Assembly: GCA_947454465.1 (NCBI GenBank)
Contig: CANGJP010000009.1
Location: 1 to 56,555, forward strand
From: Pseudomonadota bacterium
GTDB lineage: Bacteria > Pseudomonadota > Gammaproteobacteria > Steroidobacterales > Steroidobacteraceae
Direction: 5' to 3'
Length of the DNA stretch: 56,555 bases
The notes under the pieces are model-generated. The model had not been told where the DNA came from and made no database searches. It worked only from the letters and a program-made list of their open reading frames with translations. Shown here piece after piece: positions 8,251 to 17,040 of this stretch (positions are counted from its first letter, which is position 1; the number at the start of each line of letters is the position of its first letter). The position numbers and the translations under genes are program-made.

Positions 8251-9503
8251 AACGCGGCCTTTATCTCGCTCTCTCGCTCGTGTCTGGTGCAGCAGTCGCC
8301 AGTTTTTTGCTGGAGGACCCTGGCAAGCTGAGCATCAGCCTACACGGGTATATCATCGAAATGTCGATACCCATCGCAGTGCTGTTATTGCTGAGCCTAT
8401 ATGCAACTATCTACGTGTGCACACGATTACTCACAGCACGCACACGTAATGCCGAACTGCGCTTGAATAATCAACGTCAACGCAGTCAACAACATTTAGC
8501 ACGCGGCCTCATCGAACTGTCTGCGGGCGAATGGAGCAAAGCCGAACAAACTCTAACTCGCTCAGCCTATGGCGCCACCTATCCAGTGGTCCACTATTTG
8601 GCCGCAGCCCGTGCCGCTGAATTACAGAACGCCTATCAACGACGTGACGAATGGTTAACCAAAGCACTGGACGTGGCGCCCTATGAGCGCGCTGCCGTAC
8701 ACATCACTCAGGCCGAGATGTTATTACGACACAATCAACTGAATGCTGCTTTAGCAGCCCTTGAGCAATTGGATGCCAGTGACGATCAAAACACCCGCGG
8801 TCTGAGCTTGCTTGCGCGAATTTATCGACAGCAGGGCGATTGGCAGAAACTCAAACAACTAGAGCCTAAATTACGCGACAGTATGAGCATAGAGCCGCAT
8901 GCATTGGATGAGGTAATCGCCCAAATTCATATGGACAGCCTCAACGCCGCTGGCTCATTAGCAGAATTACAAAATTTAGACCACGTTTGGCGCGAGGTTC
9001 CAAAAGCCATTCACCAACGTCCTGATGTGGCTGTCACTTATGCGCATGCAGCCATGAAATGCGGGGCTTATGACCGGGCTGAAAAAACACTGCGTGAACT
9101 GCTTGATTTACATTGGAATGAAGCTGCACTACTGGCCTATGGTGAATTGACCCATGATGCCAACAGTATCACTGACCCACTGGCACTGCTGCATACCGTA
9201 GAAAAATGGCTCAACTCACACCCTCGGGATGCCACGTTACTATTGACCTGTGCACGCTGCTGTATCCGCAATGAACTGTATGGCAAGGCACGCAGTTATC
9301 TGGAAGCCAGTATCGGCATTCAGCCGAAATTAGAAACTTATCAGATGCTAGCGAATTTGCTGGAAGTGAGTGGCGAGCGAGATGGTGCGTTTAAATTATT
9401 ACAGTCGGCACTCAGCCATGCTATAGGCCGTAAATCATCTCTGCCTCGTCTGCGTGCACTGCGAAATATCGAACGTCGTCAAGGCAAAGACCGCCGCAAT
9501 TAA
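8247..9503 (+). CDS. hemY: HemY-like TPR membrane protein
   Basis: The 418-residue protein has two N-terminal membrane segments (about 5-23 and 38-62), the HemY N-terminal domain (GLIELSAGEWSKAEQTL) and several TPR-like helical pairs to the C-terminus. It belongs to the proteobacterial HemY family linked to late heme synthesis by gene position. It is not the Bacillus HemY protoporphyrinogen oxidase. The start overlaps the hemX stop (ATGA), closing the hemCDXY group. The tail is basic (ERRQGKDRRN). Confidence 0.88.
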   Translation: MKRGLYLALSLVSGAAVASFLLEDPGKLSISLHGYIIEMSIPIAVLLLLSLYATIYVCTRLLTARTRNAELRLNNQRQRSQQHLARGLIELSAGEWSKAEQTLTRSAYGATYPVVHYLAAARAAELQNAYQRRDEWLTKALDVAPYERAAVHITQAEMLLRHNQLNAALAALEQLDASDDQNTRGLSLLARIYRQQGDWQKLKQLEPKLRDSMSIEPHALDEVIAQIHMDSLNAAGSLAELQNLDHVWREVPKAIHQRPDVAVTYAHAAMKCGAYDRAEKTLRELLDLHWNEAALLAYGELTHDANSITDPLALLHTVEKWLNSHPRDATLLLTCARCCIRNELYGKARSYLEASIGIQPKLETYQMLANLLEVSGERDGAFKLLQSALSHAIGRKSSLPRLRALRNIERRQGKDRRN

Positions 9504-9553
9504 TCTCTAATACCCACAATACAGATCTTTACTAACCTCATTCACACCACACA

Positions 9554-10465
9554 GTGAACACACCCATCACCCTGTTTATTGTTGGCTGTGGTTATGTAGG
9601 TTGCCGTCTAGGTCTACACATCTCAAGACAACCCTACCTTTCAAGCATCGTACATCGATATGGTTTAGCACGCTCCGAACAACACGTTCGATTAATGCAT
9701 ACCGTAGGCATACAACCCATTACGCTGAATCTAGATCAATTACGACCTCAGCATTGCTCACCCGAATGGAGCAGTAATAGCGTAATTTTCTATTTTGCGC
9801 CGCCGCCCAATCAGGGCGAAAGCGATACACGACTACACCGCTTTTTGCATGCATTACCTGCATTGCCTCAATCTTTTATTTTGATCAGCACTACTGGCGT
9901 GTATGGTGACACTCAGGGTCAACGCGTGAATGAACGCTCAGCAATTAATCCGCAAACACCGCGCGCTAAGCGGCGCGCCAGTGCAGAAGAAATATCACGC
10001 GTCTGGTGTACCGAAAACAATGTACGACGCGTAGTCCTGAGAGTACCGGCCATCTATGGCCCTGATCGCCTGCCACTGGAACGACTACGCTCAGGCGAAC
10101 CGGTGATTTGTCAGGAAGAATCCCCCATTATTAATCGAATCCATGTGGATGACTTAGTCACCATTTGTCTTACCGCCGCGACGAATACTCATCTACAAGG
10201 CGTGTACAACGTGAGTGATGGTAATGCATTGTCCATGACGGAATACATGCGAATGGTAGCTCGTCTTGCCAACCTACCGATACCTAAAGAAATTTCATTC
10301 GATGAGGCACAACTGACCCTAAGCGCGGATTATCTGTCTTATATGAATGAATCAAAGCGGGTTGATAACTCGCGCCTTCTACGTGAGTTTAACTTGCGAC
10401 TGCGTTATGAAAATCTGGAACAGGGACTGCTCAGTAGCCTATACGAATCCGCCATACTGAGCTAA
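9554..10465 (+). CDS. NAD-dependent epimerase/dehydratase family (YeeZ-like SDR)
   Basis: The 303-residue extended short-chain dehydrogenase starts at GTG 9554. It has an NAD-binding GCGYVGCRLG at about 11-20, then ISTTGVYGDTQG, a GVYG block typical of YeeZ-type atypical SDRs, and VPAIYGPDRLPLERLR further on. The Rossmann glycine pattern (GxGxxG) differs from that of classical epimerases, as in YeeZ. The substrate is unknown. The gene follows hemY at 50 bp and may be read from the hem operon; a new promoter for the next gene lies downstream. Confidence 0.8.
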   Translation: MNTPITLFIVGCGYVGCRLGLHISRQPYLSSIVHRYGLARSEQHVRLMHTVGIQPITLNLDQLRPQHCSPEWSSNSVIFYFAPPPNQGESDTRLHRFLHALPALPQSFILISTTGVYGDTQGQRVNERSAINPQTPRAKRRASAEEISRVWCTENNVRRVVLRVPAIYGPDRLPLERLRSGEPVICQEESPIINRIHVDDLVTICLTAATNTHLQGVYNVSDGNALSMTEYMRMVARLANLPIPKEISFDEAQLTLSADYLSYMNESKRVDNSRLLREFNLRLRYENLEQGLLSSLYESAILS

Positions 10466-10549
10466 TTGAACGCACAAGATGCAAACCATTAATACACCCA
10501 TAGAGTGCAAGTGGATTAAAATCTCGAGGCGATTAACGCAGGTAAGGAC

Positions 10550-10578
10550 TTGCTTAGATTGCGTGAATTAACTATAAA
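10550..10578 (+). promoter_or_regulatory. sigma-70-type promoter candidate for DUF6152 gene
   Basis: TTGCTT at 10550-10555 and TATAAA at 10573-10578 are separated by exactly 17 bases. The -10 matches consensus at five of six positions and the -35 at three of six. A start site near 10585 would give a leader of about 60 bases before the ATG at 10646. The 180-base gap after the SDR gene fits a separate transcription unit. Confidence 0.45.
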
Positions 10579-10645
10579 CAACATTCAGACAAACGCGCAG
10601 CTTGTAAATTACTAAATCAAATCACAAAGCGCAGGGTTAACCAAG

Positions 10646-11680
10646 ATGAACCACTATGTACTTGGGATGGGTCTAATCTTAGCTCTCACCACTCCCACAA
10701 CTGCTCATCATAGTTGGGCTACCAACTACCGTACTGCTGAACCCCAAATCGAAATCACTGGCATCATTACCCAGATTGAGTGGAAAAATCCTCATGTCAG
10801 AATGCAAATGACAGTCGATGCAGACAAACCGTCTGCGAAATCATGGTCTATTGAAAGCACCTCTGTGGCTCAGCTTTCCAGAATGGATGTGACGCCCAAC
10901 CTGATGAAAGTAGGTCAAACCGTCAAGGTCGCAGGCTATGCTGGGATACAAAGCAGCACCAGTGTCTATATGATGCACTTACTCCTACCCGATAATCGTG
11001 AAGTTATTTTTAATTACGACGCCTCGCCACGCTGGCCCGGCGAGCATATTGGAGATACAGGAAAACTAGCTGGCTCAATCGTTGAACCGGATATCCGCAA
11101 GCGTCCTAGTTCAATCTTTGCAGTATGGAACACCATATACGGAGACCCTAAAAGCCACGCTGCCGCCGCACAAAAAATCGCTGCAGCAATTAACCCAGTA
11201 ATTGCAAACAAAGCCGCCGCTAAGACCACGGTCGTAGCCGATGTTTTGCCCTCTGCAGAGACCTACTGTGCGCCCAAGGCATTGCCCCTGGCCATGGGGA
11301 ATCCTTATCCCATTCAATTTGAAAAAAGCGGCAAAGACGTACTGTTAAAGTTGGAGGAAAACGATCTGGTACGCACCATTCATATCAGCGCTACTCATGA
11401 CGACAGCAGTGCCAAGCTCAATATCATGGGCTACTCAACCGGGCTATGGATTGGCGAGGGTGAGAAAAAGCTAGTCGTCACGACGACTAAAATTGACAAT
11501 AAAACTTTGGGTGCGCGTACCCGACTGACCGAAACCTTCGAACTTAGCGCTGATCGTAATCGCTTAGATTACACCTCAACCCTTTCTGATCCTGACAAGC
11601 CGAGCGCACCAGCAACCACCTCTAAGTACTGGCAATACAGCCCGGGCGCAACAATACAGCTCTATAACTGCAGCCTATAA
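10646..11680 (+). CDS. DUF6152 family exported protein with long C-terminal extension
   Basis: The 344-residue protein has a signal peptide (about 1-20, cleavage near TTAHHSW). It then shows the DUF6152 signature: AHHSWATNY, ITGIITQIEWKNPHV, and VGQTVKVAGYAG to about residue 130. The family is a small beta-barrel-like periplasmic domain of unknown function. This copy continues for about 200 residues with a second region I do not recognise (VLLKLEENDLVRTIHIS, DRNRLDYTSTLSDPDKPSAP), so it is longer than the usual stand-alone domain. Two cysteines (in AETYCAPKA and the C-terminal YNCSL) could pair. It has its own promoter and a strong terminator behind it. Confidence 0.75.
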   Translation: MNHYVLGMGLILALTTPTTAHHSWATNYRTAEPQIEITGIITQIEWKNPHVRMQMTVDADKPSAKSWSIESTSVAQLSRMDVTPNLMKVGQTVKVAGYAGIQSSTSVYMMHLLLPDNREVIFNYDASPRWPGEHIGDTGKLAGSIVEPDIRKRPSSIFAVWNTIYGDPKSHAAAAQKIAAAINPVIANKAAAKTTVVADVLPSAETYCAPKALPLAMGNPYPIQFEKSGKDVLLKLEENDLVRTIHISATHDDSSAKLNIMGYSTGLWIGEGEKKLVVTTTKIDNKTLGARTRLTETFELSADRNRLDYTSTLSDPDKPSAPATTSKYWQYSPGATIQLYNCSL

Positions 11681-11716
11681 CCAACCCACTAAAAAACGAA
11701 GTAACACACCAAACCA

Positions 11717-11756
11717 AAGAAAAAAAGCGCAGCCTTTAGACTGCGCTTTTTCTTTG
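11717..11756. terminator. bidirectional rho-independent terminator
   Basis: A hairpin with arms AAAGCGCAG and CTGCGCTTT around an 8-base loop (CCTTTAGA) is flanked by an A-run on the left and a T-run on the right. It can therefore stop transcripts from both sides. It sits between the convergent DUF6152 gene and the ParA gene. Confidence 0.9.
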
Positions 11757-11759
11757 AAC

Positions 11760-12404
11760 TCACGCTGGCCGGCTTTTCTTGCTATCCAGCCACTTCGTAA
11801 TCGGCTCCCACTGCTGCCAGTCAGGCCAGGCAAGATATTCAGGCAACTCTAGCACGCCCATACCCCGCTGATAGGCACGTAAATAATTGGTCGATTGACG
11901 CAAGGCACTGAGGTAAGGCACCTTCAGTTTGCCGAGATATTTATCTAACGACTCAAATGCCAACGTGTTTTCGCGCACACGGTTAGCAACTACGGCCAAG
12001 CGTGCCTGATCGCGTTGTACTCTGCCTAATTCTTGAATCTCAGCCATAAAATGTGCAGCTGCTTTCATGTCGATGGGAGAAGGCACAACCGGCACAAGAA
12101 TGGTTTCGGCGCGGCGCACCAGCTCATTCATTTCCGAACCATGAGTACGGGCGGGGGCATCGATAACAACTACCTCAGTGTCGCGTGAAACATTACGCAA
12201 ACCATCGTCATAGGCAGGCACGCCAGTGATTTTGGGTAGATCGTCAGGGCGCATCTCTAGCCAGTCGAGGCTGCTGCGCTGTGGATCGTAATCCGCCAGC
12301 ACCACCTTGTATCCCTGCTGGGCAAAATGCGCAGCCACATTTGTCGCCAGTGTGGTCTTACCACACCCCCCTTTGGCATTCATCACCATAACGTGACGCA
12401 TCAC
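11760..12404 (-). CDS. orphan ParA-family P-loop ATPase
   Basis: The 214-residue ParA/MinD-type ATPase has the deviant Walker A KGGCGKTTLATN at about 11-22, including the signature lysine. VVLADYDPQRSSLDW is the A' region and VVVIDAPA the Walker B. The 214-residue length is that of small ParAs without a DNA-binding N-terminal domain. No parB or parS-like partner is adjacent, so a chromosome-partition role is unlikely. Such orphan ParAs position protein complexes or act in other cell-organisation tasks. A good Shine-Dalgarno (GAGG, 8 bases upstream) supports the ATG at 12404. It is divergent from dapF. Confidence 0.85.
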   Translation of the reverse strand: MMRHVMVMNAKGGCGKTTLATNVAAHFAQQGYKVVLADYDPQRSSLDWLEMRPDDLPKITGVPAYDDGLRNVSRDTEVVVIDAPARTHGSEMNELVRRAETILVPVVPSPIDMKAAAHFMAEIQELGRVQRDQARLAVVANRVRENTLAFESLDKYLGKLKVPYLSALRQSTNYLRAYQRGMGVLELPEYLAWPDWQQWEPITKWLDSKKSRPA

Positions 12405-12577
12405 TTTCTACCTCTGAGAAAATCCTATTAGAAACTTTTTTATTATCTGCCATACCGGCGCAGCTCACCAGTAGCAAACGGGATAAATTAAAAGCCAAGC
12501 ACAAATTTTCTACGCATGCCTTTACAGATTTTAAGAGAGCACGCCAGATTCCGAAGACAAACTGCTATTCTTCAGAA

Positions 12578-13399
12578 ATGCAACTTCGCTTTACCAAAAT
12601 GCATGGACTCGGCAATGACTTCATCGTGTTTGAAGCCAGCGAGCAGGCCTTACCCACTGCCGCCCAACTGCGCGCATTGGCAGATCGTCGCACCGGAATT
12701 GGTTTCGATCAGGCACTCGTGATCCACCCTCCCCGCCAACCGGGTACTGATTTGTTCTATCGCATTTTTAATGCCGATGGCTCGGAAGTGGAACAATGCG
12801 GCAACGGTGCGCGATGTGTGGCCAGTCTGGTCGCGCGCCAACGCGCACAACACCATCTGAACATGGATTGCCCAGGCGGCTTGGTCAATGCCGAATTACT
12901 CGCCGATGGTCAGGTGGCCATTGACATGGCTATTCCACAATTTGATCCCACTGCGCTGCCCTTTAGTGCTGAAAGGCGTGCTGAACGTTACCTGATTGAT
13001 GCAGCCGGACAGAGCGTTGAGATTGGTGCCGTATCCATGGGCAATCCGCATGCCGTCTTATTGGTGCCGGACATCAACACGGCACCCGTCACGACGCTGG
13101 GTCCTGTGCTAGAAAGCCATCCTCGCTTCCCACAACGCGTCAATGTGGGCTTTATGCAGATCGTTACCCGCAATGAAGTCAAACTACGCGTCTTTGAACG
13201 CGGCGCCGGGGAAACGCAGGCCTGCGGCACTGGTGCCTGTGCGGCGGTTGCCGTGGGCCGCACCCTTGGCTTATTGAATGAATCTGTACACGTACATCTA
13301 CCCGGCGGCACACTACTGATCCGCTGGCCGGGACCTGACCATCACCTGTGGATGACCGGCCCTGCCGTGAGTGTTTACACTGGACAGATTACCCTCTAA
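12578..13399 (+). CDS. dapF: diaminopimelate epimerase
   Basis: DapF interconverts LL- and meso-diaminopimelate for lysine and peptidoglycan synthesis. The 273-residue protein has FTKMHGLGNDFIVFEA at the start, the catalytic Cys74 in EQCGNGARC and Cys216 in ETQACGTGACAA, and MGNPHAV between them. All key residues are present. It heads the conserved dapF-DUF484-xerC order. No lysA or lptM is seen upstream, where a divergent parA lies instead. There is no clear Shine-Dalgarno, and a TATTCT box lies just 6 bases before the ATG, so a very short leader is possible. Confidence 0.97.
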   Translation: MQLRFTKMHGLGNDFIVFEASEQALPTAAQLRALADRRTGIGFDQALVIHPPRQPGTDLFYRIFNADGSEVEQCGNGARCVASLVARQRAQHHLNMDCPGGLVNAELLADGQVAIDMAIPQFDPTALPFSAERRAERYLIDAAGQSVEIGAVSMGNPHAVLLVPDINTAPVTTLGPVLESHPRFPQRVNVGFMQIVTRNEVKLRVFERGAGETQACGTGACAAVAVGRTLGLLNESVHVHLPGGTLLIRWPGPDHHLWMTGPAVSVYTGQITL

Positions 13400-13447
13400 T
13401 GAGGGCACGCATATTTACAACCATTATCAAGACGGACCTCATCCTAA

Positions 13448-14155
13448 ATGACAAAAAGCACGATTAACGAAGTGAAAAACGCAGCCGTTTCCGACGACCT
13501 ATTGGTAGCCCATCTGGCAAAGCATCCTGATTTTTTTGAGCGCTATCCTGGCCTGTTAATGAAGATGCAGATTCCACATGAACGCAGCGCACAAACCGTG
13601 TCGTTAGTGGAACGTCAGGTGCAGACCCTGCGCGAAAAAAACCAGCAACTCGAGGACAAGATTCGCGAGTTCGTCAACATCGCTGAATCCAACGATGCGC
13701 TATCCGACAAGATCCACCGATTGGCCTGTCGCCTAGTGGCTGCACATGGTGCCGCACAAGTACTGGATGCGCTTGAAGTTTCATTACGCGAAGACTTTGG
13801 CGCCAGCCACTGGACCATGATCTGCTTGCGTAACGATGTTCCGGAATTGTCACGCTTGTCTACCCGCCACCTGCGTTTGATCGATCGCCATGCCAGCGAA
13901 TTAAAATCTTTCGAGACCTTTTTCGAATCCAACAAACCACGTTGCGGACAAATACGAGATACCCAACGTCAATACCTATTCGGTAACGATGCTCAGGAAG
14001 TAGGATCGGCCGCATTAGTACCGCTTGGCAAGACTGCTGAATATGGTTTGCTTGCTATTGGTAGCCACGAAACGTCACGATTTCAGTCAAGCATGAGCAC
14101 AGATTTCCTGAACCGTATTGGTGAATTAGTCAGTGCGGCAGTGGGCGCATTGTAA
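13448..14155 (+). CDS. DUF484 family protein
   Basis: The 235-residue protein belongs to the GAF-like DUF484 family that lies between dapF and xerC in many gammaproteobacteria. Visible marks are FLAKHPDFFERYP-type text near 25-38 (here HLAKHPDFFERYP), PHERSAQTVSLVERQV followed by a coiled coil (REKNQQLEDKIREF), and a C-terminal GAF-like half with SAALVPLG and GLLAIGSHE. Its function is unknown; the gene order suggests a link to chromosome-end processes or envelope precursor supply but proves neither. Confidence 0.88.
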   Translation: MTKSTINEVKNAAVSDDLLVAHLAKHPDFFERYPGLLMKMQIPHERSAQTVSLVERQVQTLREKNQQLEDKIREFVNIAESNDALSDKIHRLACRLVAAHGAAQVLDALEVSLREDFGASHWTMICLRNDVPELSRLSTRHLRLIDRHASELKSFETFFESNKPRCGQIRDTQRQYLFGNDAQEVGSAALVPLGKTAEYGLLAIGSHETSRFQSSMSTDFLNRIGELVSAAVGAL

Positions 14156-14217
14156 ATCGCGGACTGCTTAATCAATTCTAGTCGTTGCTGAACTGACAAC
14201 ATGTTTCTATAACCTGG

Positions 14218-15150
14218 ATGCTGAATGCAACCACTTTGTCCGATCAGATGACCGATTCCACAGAACTCTGGATCAAACGATTTCTCACGCATCTACACAG
14301 TGAGCGACGTTTATCTGTACATACAGGCAGCGCGTATGCGCATGACCTGGCCGAGTTCAATACATGGCGCAGCCAGCACGCGCTTGAACACTGGTATCAG
14401 ATTGATAATCAGCATGTCCGTCAATTTGCTGCAGCTGAACATCGACGTGGCATCGCCCCGCGCAGCATCCAGCGGCGTCTGTCGACCTTGCGTAGTTTCT
14501 TCAACTATTTGATGCGTGAATCCCAGTTGAAATACAACCCGGCATTGGCGGTGCGCGCGCCGAAAGCAGCCAAACGATTGCCAGCCACACTGGATGCCGA
14601 TCAGATGACACAACTGCTCACCTTTCGTGCTGATGCCGAACTGGACAAGCGGGACAAAGCCATCATGGAGCTGTTCTATTCCAGCGGCCTGCGTCTGTCG
14701 GAACTGGCAGGGCTGAACCTCAGTGATGTTGATCTGGCTGACCGCACGGTGCGCGTGCTGGGCAAAGGCAGTAAGACGCGCCTGCTGCCAATCGGCCGGT
14801 ATGCACTCACGGCTCTGCAGGAATGGCTGCAGGAACGCAACCTGCGGATACCTGACGATGTGCAAGCCGTGTTTATCAGTCGCCACGGTAAGCGTTTAAC
14901 GCCACGTGCAATACAACTGCGTGTCGCTGCCTGGGCCAAGCAACAAGGCCTAGGCCAACATGTGCATCCCCACATGTTCCGCCATTCTTTTGCCTCTCAC
15001 TTGCTGGAATCCAGTCAAGATTTGCGCGGCGTGCAAGAACTTTTAGGCCATGCAAACATTTCCACTACACAGGTATACACGCATCTCGATTTTCAACACT
15101 TGGCGAAAGTTTATGATGCTGCCCACCCACGCTCGCGCAAAAAAACATAG
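14218..15150 (+). CDS. xerC: tyrosine recombinase XerC
   Basis: XerC works with XerD at dif to resolve chromosome dimers at the septum. Numbered from 14218, the 310-residue protein has the core-binding SAM-like domain (about 15-105) and the catalytic domain with all six residues: Arg159 (GLRLSELAGL), Lys183 (GKGSKTR), His252 and Arg255 (HMFRHSFASHLL), His278 (LLGHANISTTQ) and Tyr287 (YTHL). A second ATG at 14248 (MTDSTELWIKRFL) is an equally good start; neither has a Shine-Dalgarno. The context dapF-DUF484-xerC is the standard one. Confidence 0.95.
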   Translation: MLNATTLSDQMTDSTELWIKRFLTHLHSERRLSVHTGSAYAHDLAEFNTWRSQHALEHWYQIDNQHVRQFAAAEHRRGIAPRSIQRRLSTLRSFFNYLMRESQLKYNPALAVRAPKAAKRLPATLDADQMTQLLTFRADAELDKRDKAIMELFYSSGLRLSELAGLNLSDVDLADRTVRVLGKGSKTRLLPIGRYALTALQEWLQERNLRIPDDVQAVFISRHGKRLTPRAIQLRVAAWAKQQGLGQHVHPHMFRHSFASHLLESSQDLRGVQELLGHANISTTQVYTHLDFQHLAKVYDAAHPRSRKKT

Positions 15151-15204
15151 CGACGTAATTGCTCTATTGTTTCCAGCCGCACCTAATTGACTTGATATTC
15201 CTCC

Positions 15205-15564
15205 ATGCCGCATCCCACTGAAATAAAATTGCGCACCCAATCAAGATTGCTCGCCATCACCTTTGACGATGGCAATAGTTTTGAACTGTCCTTTGAATAC
15301 CTGCGCGTCTACTCGCCCTCTGCAGAAGTGCGAGGTCACGGTCCAGGACAGGAAACCCTGCAACTGGGCAAGCACATGGTGGGCATCAAGTCACTGGAAC
15401 CCACCGGGCACTATGCCCTGCGCATCGTGTTCGATGATGGCCATGATTCCGGCCTGTACACCTGGAATTATTTGCACGAACTGGGCAGTACCCATGCGCA
15501 GAAGTGGCAGCAGTATCTGGATCGCCTGAACGATCTGGGTATTGCCTATCCCACCAAGGTTTGA
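15205..15564 (+). CDS. DUF971 protein (gamma-butyrobetaine hydroxylase-like N-terminal domain)
   Basis: The 119-residue single-domain protein has the motifs LAITFDDGNSFELSFEYLRV, KSLEPTGHYALRIVFDDGH and SGLYTWNYLHELG. These are typical of the DUF971 family, which forms the N-terminal domain of gamma-butyrobetaine hydroxylase. Stand-alone bacterial copies have no established reaction and have been linked to iron-sulfur or metal handling. It lies between xerC and ubiE. In pseudomonads and xanthomonads hslV-hslU are found in this neighbourhood but are not here. Confidence 0.85.
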   Translation: MPHPTEIKLRTQSRLLAITFDDGNSFELSFEYLRVYSPSAEVRGHGPGQETLQLGKHMVGIKSLEPTGHYALRIVFDDGHDSGLYTWNYLHELGSTHAQKWQQYLDRLNDLGIAYPTKV

Positions 15565-15634
15565 ATTCACCAACTTGACCCGTAACCGCCTCTGACCCGC
15601 TAGAATGTACAGGCTTACCCGCACGAGCCTGATC

Positions 15635-16405
15635 ATGGAACCGCACCAGCCCGAATCAAACCCGCAGCAGAAAACCGATTTCGGTTTCACCGATGTACCC
15701 CTGGCTGAAAAAGCCAGAAAGGTGCGCCAGGTATTTGATTCAGTTGCAGGCAAGTACGACATCATGAATGACCTGATGTCAGGCGGTACACACCGGCTGT
15801 GGAAGCGCTTCACGCTGTCACAGACTAGCTTGCGTCCGGGGCAACGTGCGCTGGATGTGGCCGGAGGTACCGGCGACCTGAGCATCGGCATGGCGGCACA
15901 GGTCGGAGCGTCAGGACTGGTGATTCATACCGACATTAACGAAGCCATGCTGTCGAATGGGCGCGACCGGCTGCTGGACAAGGGACTGGCCACCAATGTG
16001 CGCTGGTCGCTGGCTAACGCAGAATGCCTGCCGTTTGCCGATAACAGCTTTGATTGCGTCACCATCGCGTTCGGATTGCGCAACGTCACTGACAAGGCAC
16101 GCGCCCTACGCTCCATGTATCGCGTGCTGAAGCCGGGCGGCCAATTGCTAATTTTGGAATTTTCACATCCCACTGCCCCGGGATTGAAGCCTGTTTATGA
16201 TTGGTACTCATTCAACGTGCTACCCAAGCTCGGCAAGATGGTGGCCAATGACGAAGCCAGTTATCGCTATTTGGCTGAATCCATCCGGAAGTTTCCTGAT
16301 CAGGACACCCTGCTGAACATGCTGCGCGAAGCGGGCTTTGAACAATGTTCTTACCACAACCTCAGCGGTGGCATTGTCGCACTGCATCGTGGTTACAAGC
16401 TTTAA
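15635..16405 (+). CDS. ubiE: ubiquinone/menaquinone C-methyltransferase
   Basis: UbiE is the SAM-dependent C-methyltransferase of ubiquinone synthesis (2-methoxy-6-polyprenyl-benzoquinol methylation). ATG at 15635 gives 256 residues and aligns with the usual start before [19 protein letters not shown]; an upstream ATG at 15605 would add ten residues. Motifs include [19 protein letters not shown], the SAM-binding [18 protein letters not shown]-type text (here [10 protein letters not shown]), and LILEFSHP. The C-terminal [16 protein letters not shown] is typical. It is followed by ubiJ and ubiB, the accessory factors of the same pathway. Confidence 0.95.
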   Translation: MEPHQPESNPQQKTDFGFTDVPLAEKARKVRQVFDSVAGKYDIMNDLMSGGTHRLWKRFTLSQTSLRPGQRALDVAGGTGDLSIGMAAQVGASGLVIHTDINEAMLSNGRDRLLDKGLATNVRWSLANAECLPFADNSFDCVTIAFGLRNVTDKARALRSMYRVLKPGGQLLILEFSHPTAPGLKPVYDWYSFNVLPKLGKMVANDEASYRYLAESIRKFPDQDTLLNMLREAGFEQCSYHNLSGGIVALHRGYKL

Positions 16406-16433
16406 TGAACTGTCACTAAAGCAAACCCATCTC

Positions 16434-17033
16434 ATGCTGCTCACTGCCCTCGAATCAACTCTGAATCGCAATATTGCGGCATCTTCCGCAGCACGCACAC
16501 TGTGCGCCCGACTTGCCGGTAAATCACTGCGCCTGAAGATGTCGGGGCTGCCGTTTGAAATCCTGATGAGTGCTGCAGCAGATCAGATTCGCCTTAGTAC
16601 AACAAGTGATAGCCAAGCTCATGCCACACTCTCTGGCAGTCCACTAGGGCTACTGACACTGGCAACACATACATCCACCTCGACATTAAGCGGCAGCTCG
16701 GTACGCATTGAAGGCGATGCCGAAGTGGCCCAAGCGTTTAGCCAATTACTCAAACAAGCCAAACCAGATATCGAAGAAGAACTCTCACGCATTGTCGGTG
16801 ATGTTACCGCACATCAAATTGGTAATACCGTGCGCAGCCTGCTGGGTTTTGGCCGCCGCCTCAGTAATACCTTGCTGCAAAATACCGGCGAATACCTGAG
16901 TGAAGAAGGCCGCGATGTACCCAGTCAGACTGAAGCCGAAGAATTTATTCGTGACGTTGATAAGCTGCGCGATGATGTTGAACGATTTGAAGCTCGACTG
17001 AATGCCCTTGACCGCCAGGCAAAGAGTGATTAA
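16434..17033 (+). CDS. ubiJ: ubiquinone biosynthesis accessory factor UbiJ (SCP2 domain)
   Basis: ATG at 16434 (MLLTALESTLNRNIA) is chosen because the longer frame from 16338 runs back inside ubiE. The 199-residue protein has an N-terminal SCP2-like lipid-binding fold (about 20-110, LAGKSLRLKMSGLPFEIL, VRIEGDAEVAQAFSQLL) and a C-terminal helical coiled region (VDKLRDDVERFEARLNAL). UbiJ helps assemble the Ubi enzyme complex and bind its lipid intermediates. It is 28 bp after ubiE and 7 bp before ubiB, so the three are probably one operon. Confidence 0.9.
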   Translation: MLLTALESTLNRNIAASSAARTLCARLAGKSLRLKMSGLPFEILMSAAADQIRLSTTSDSQAHATLSGSPLGLLTLATHTSTSTLSGSSVRIEGDAEVAQAFSQLLKQAKPDIEEELSRIVGDVTAHQIGNTVRSLLGFGRRLSNTLLQNTGEYLSEEGRDVPSQTEAEEFIRDVDKLRDDVERFEARLNALDRQAKSD

Positions 17034-17040
17034 TTAACCC

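Noticed and set aside
14311-14886. 191-codon open frame antisense to xerC
   Set aside because: It lies wholly inside xerC, whose six catalytic residues are intact, and its text has no recognisable protein features.
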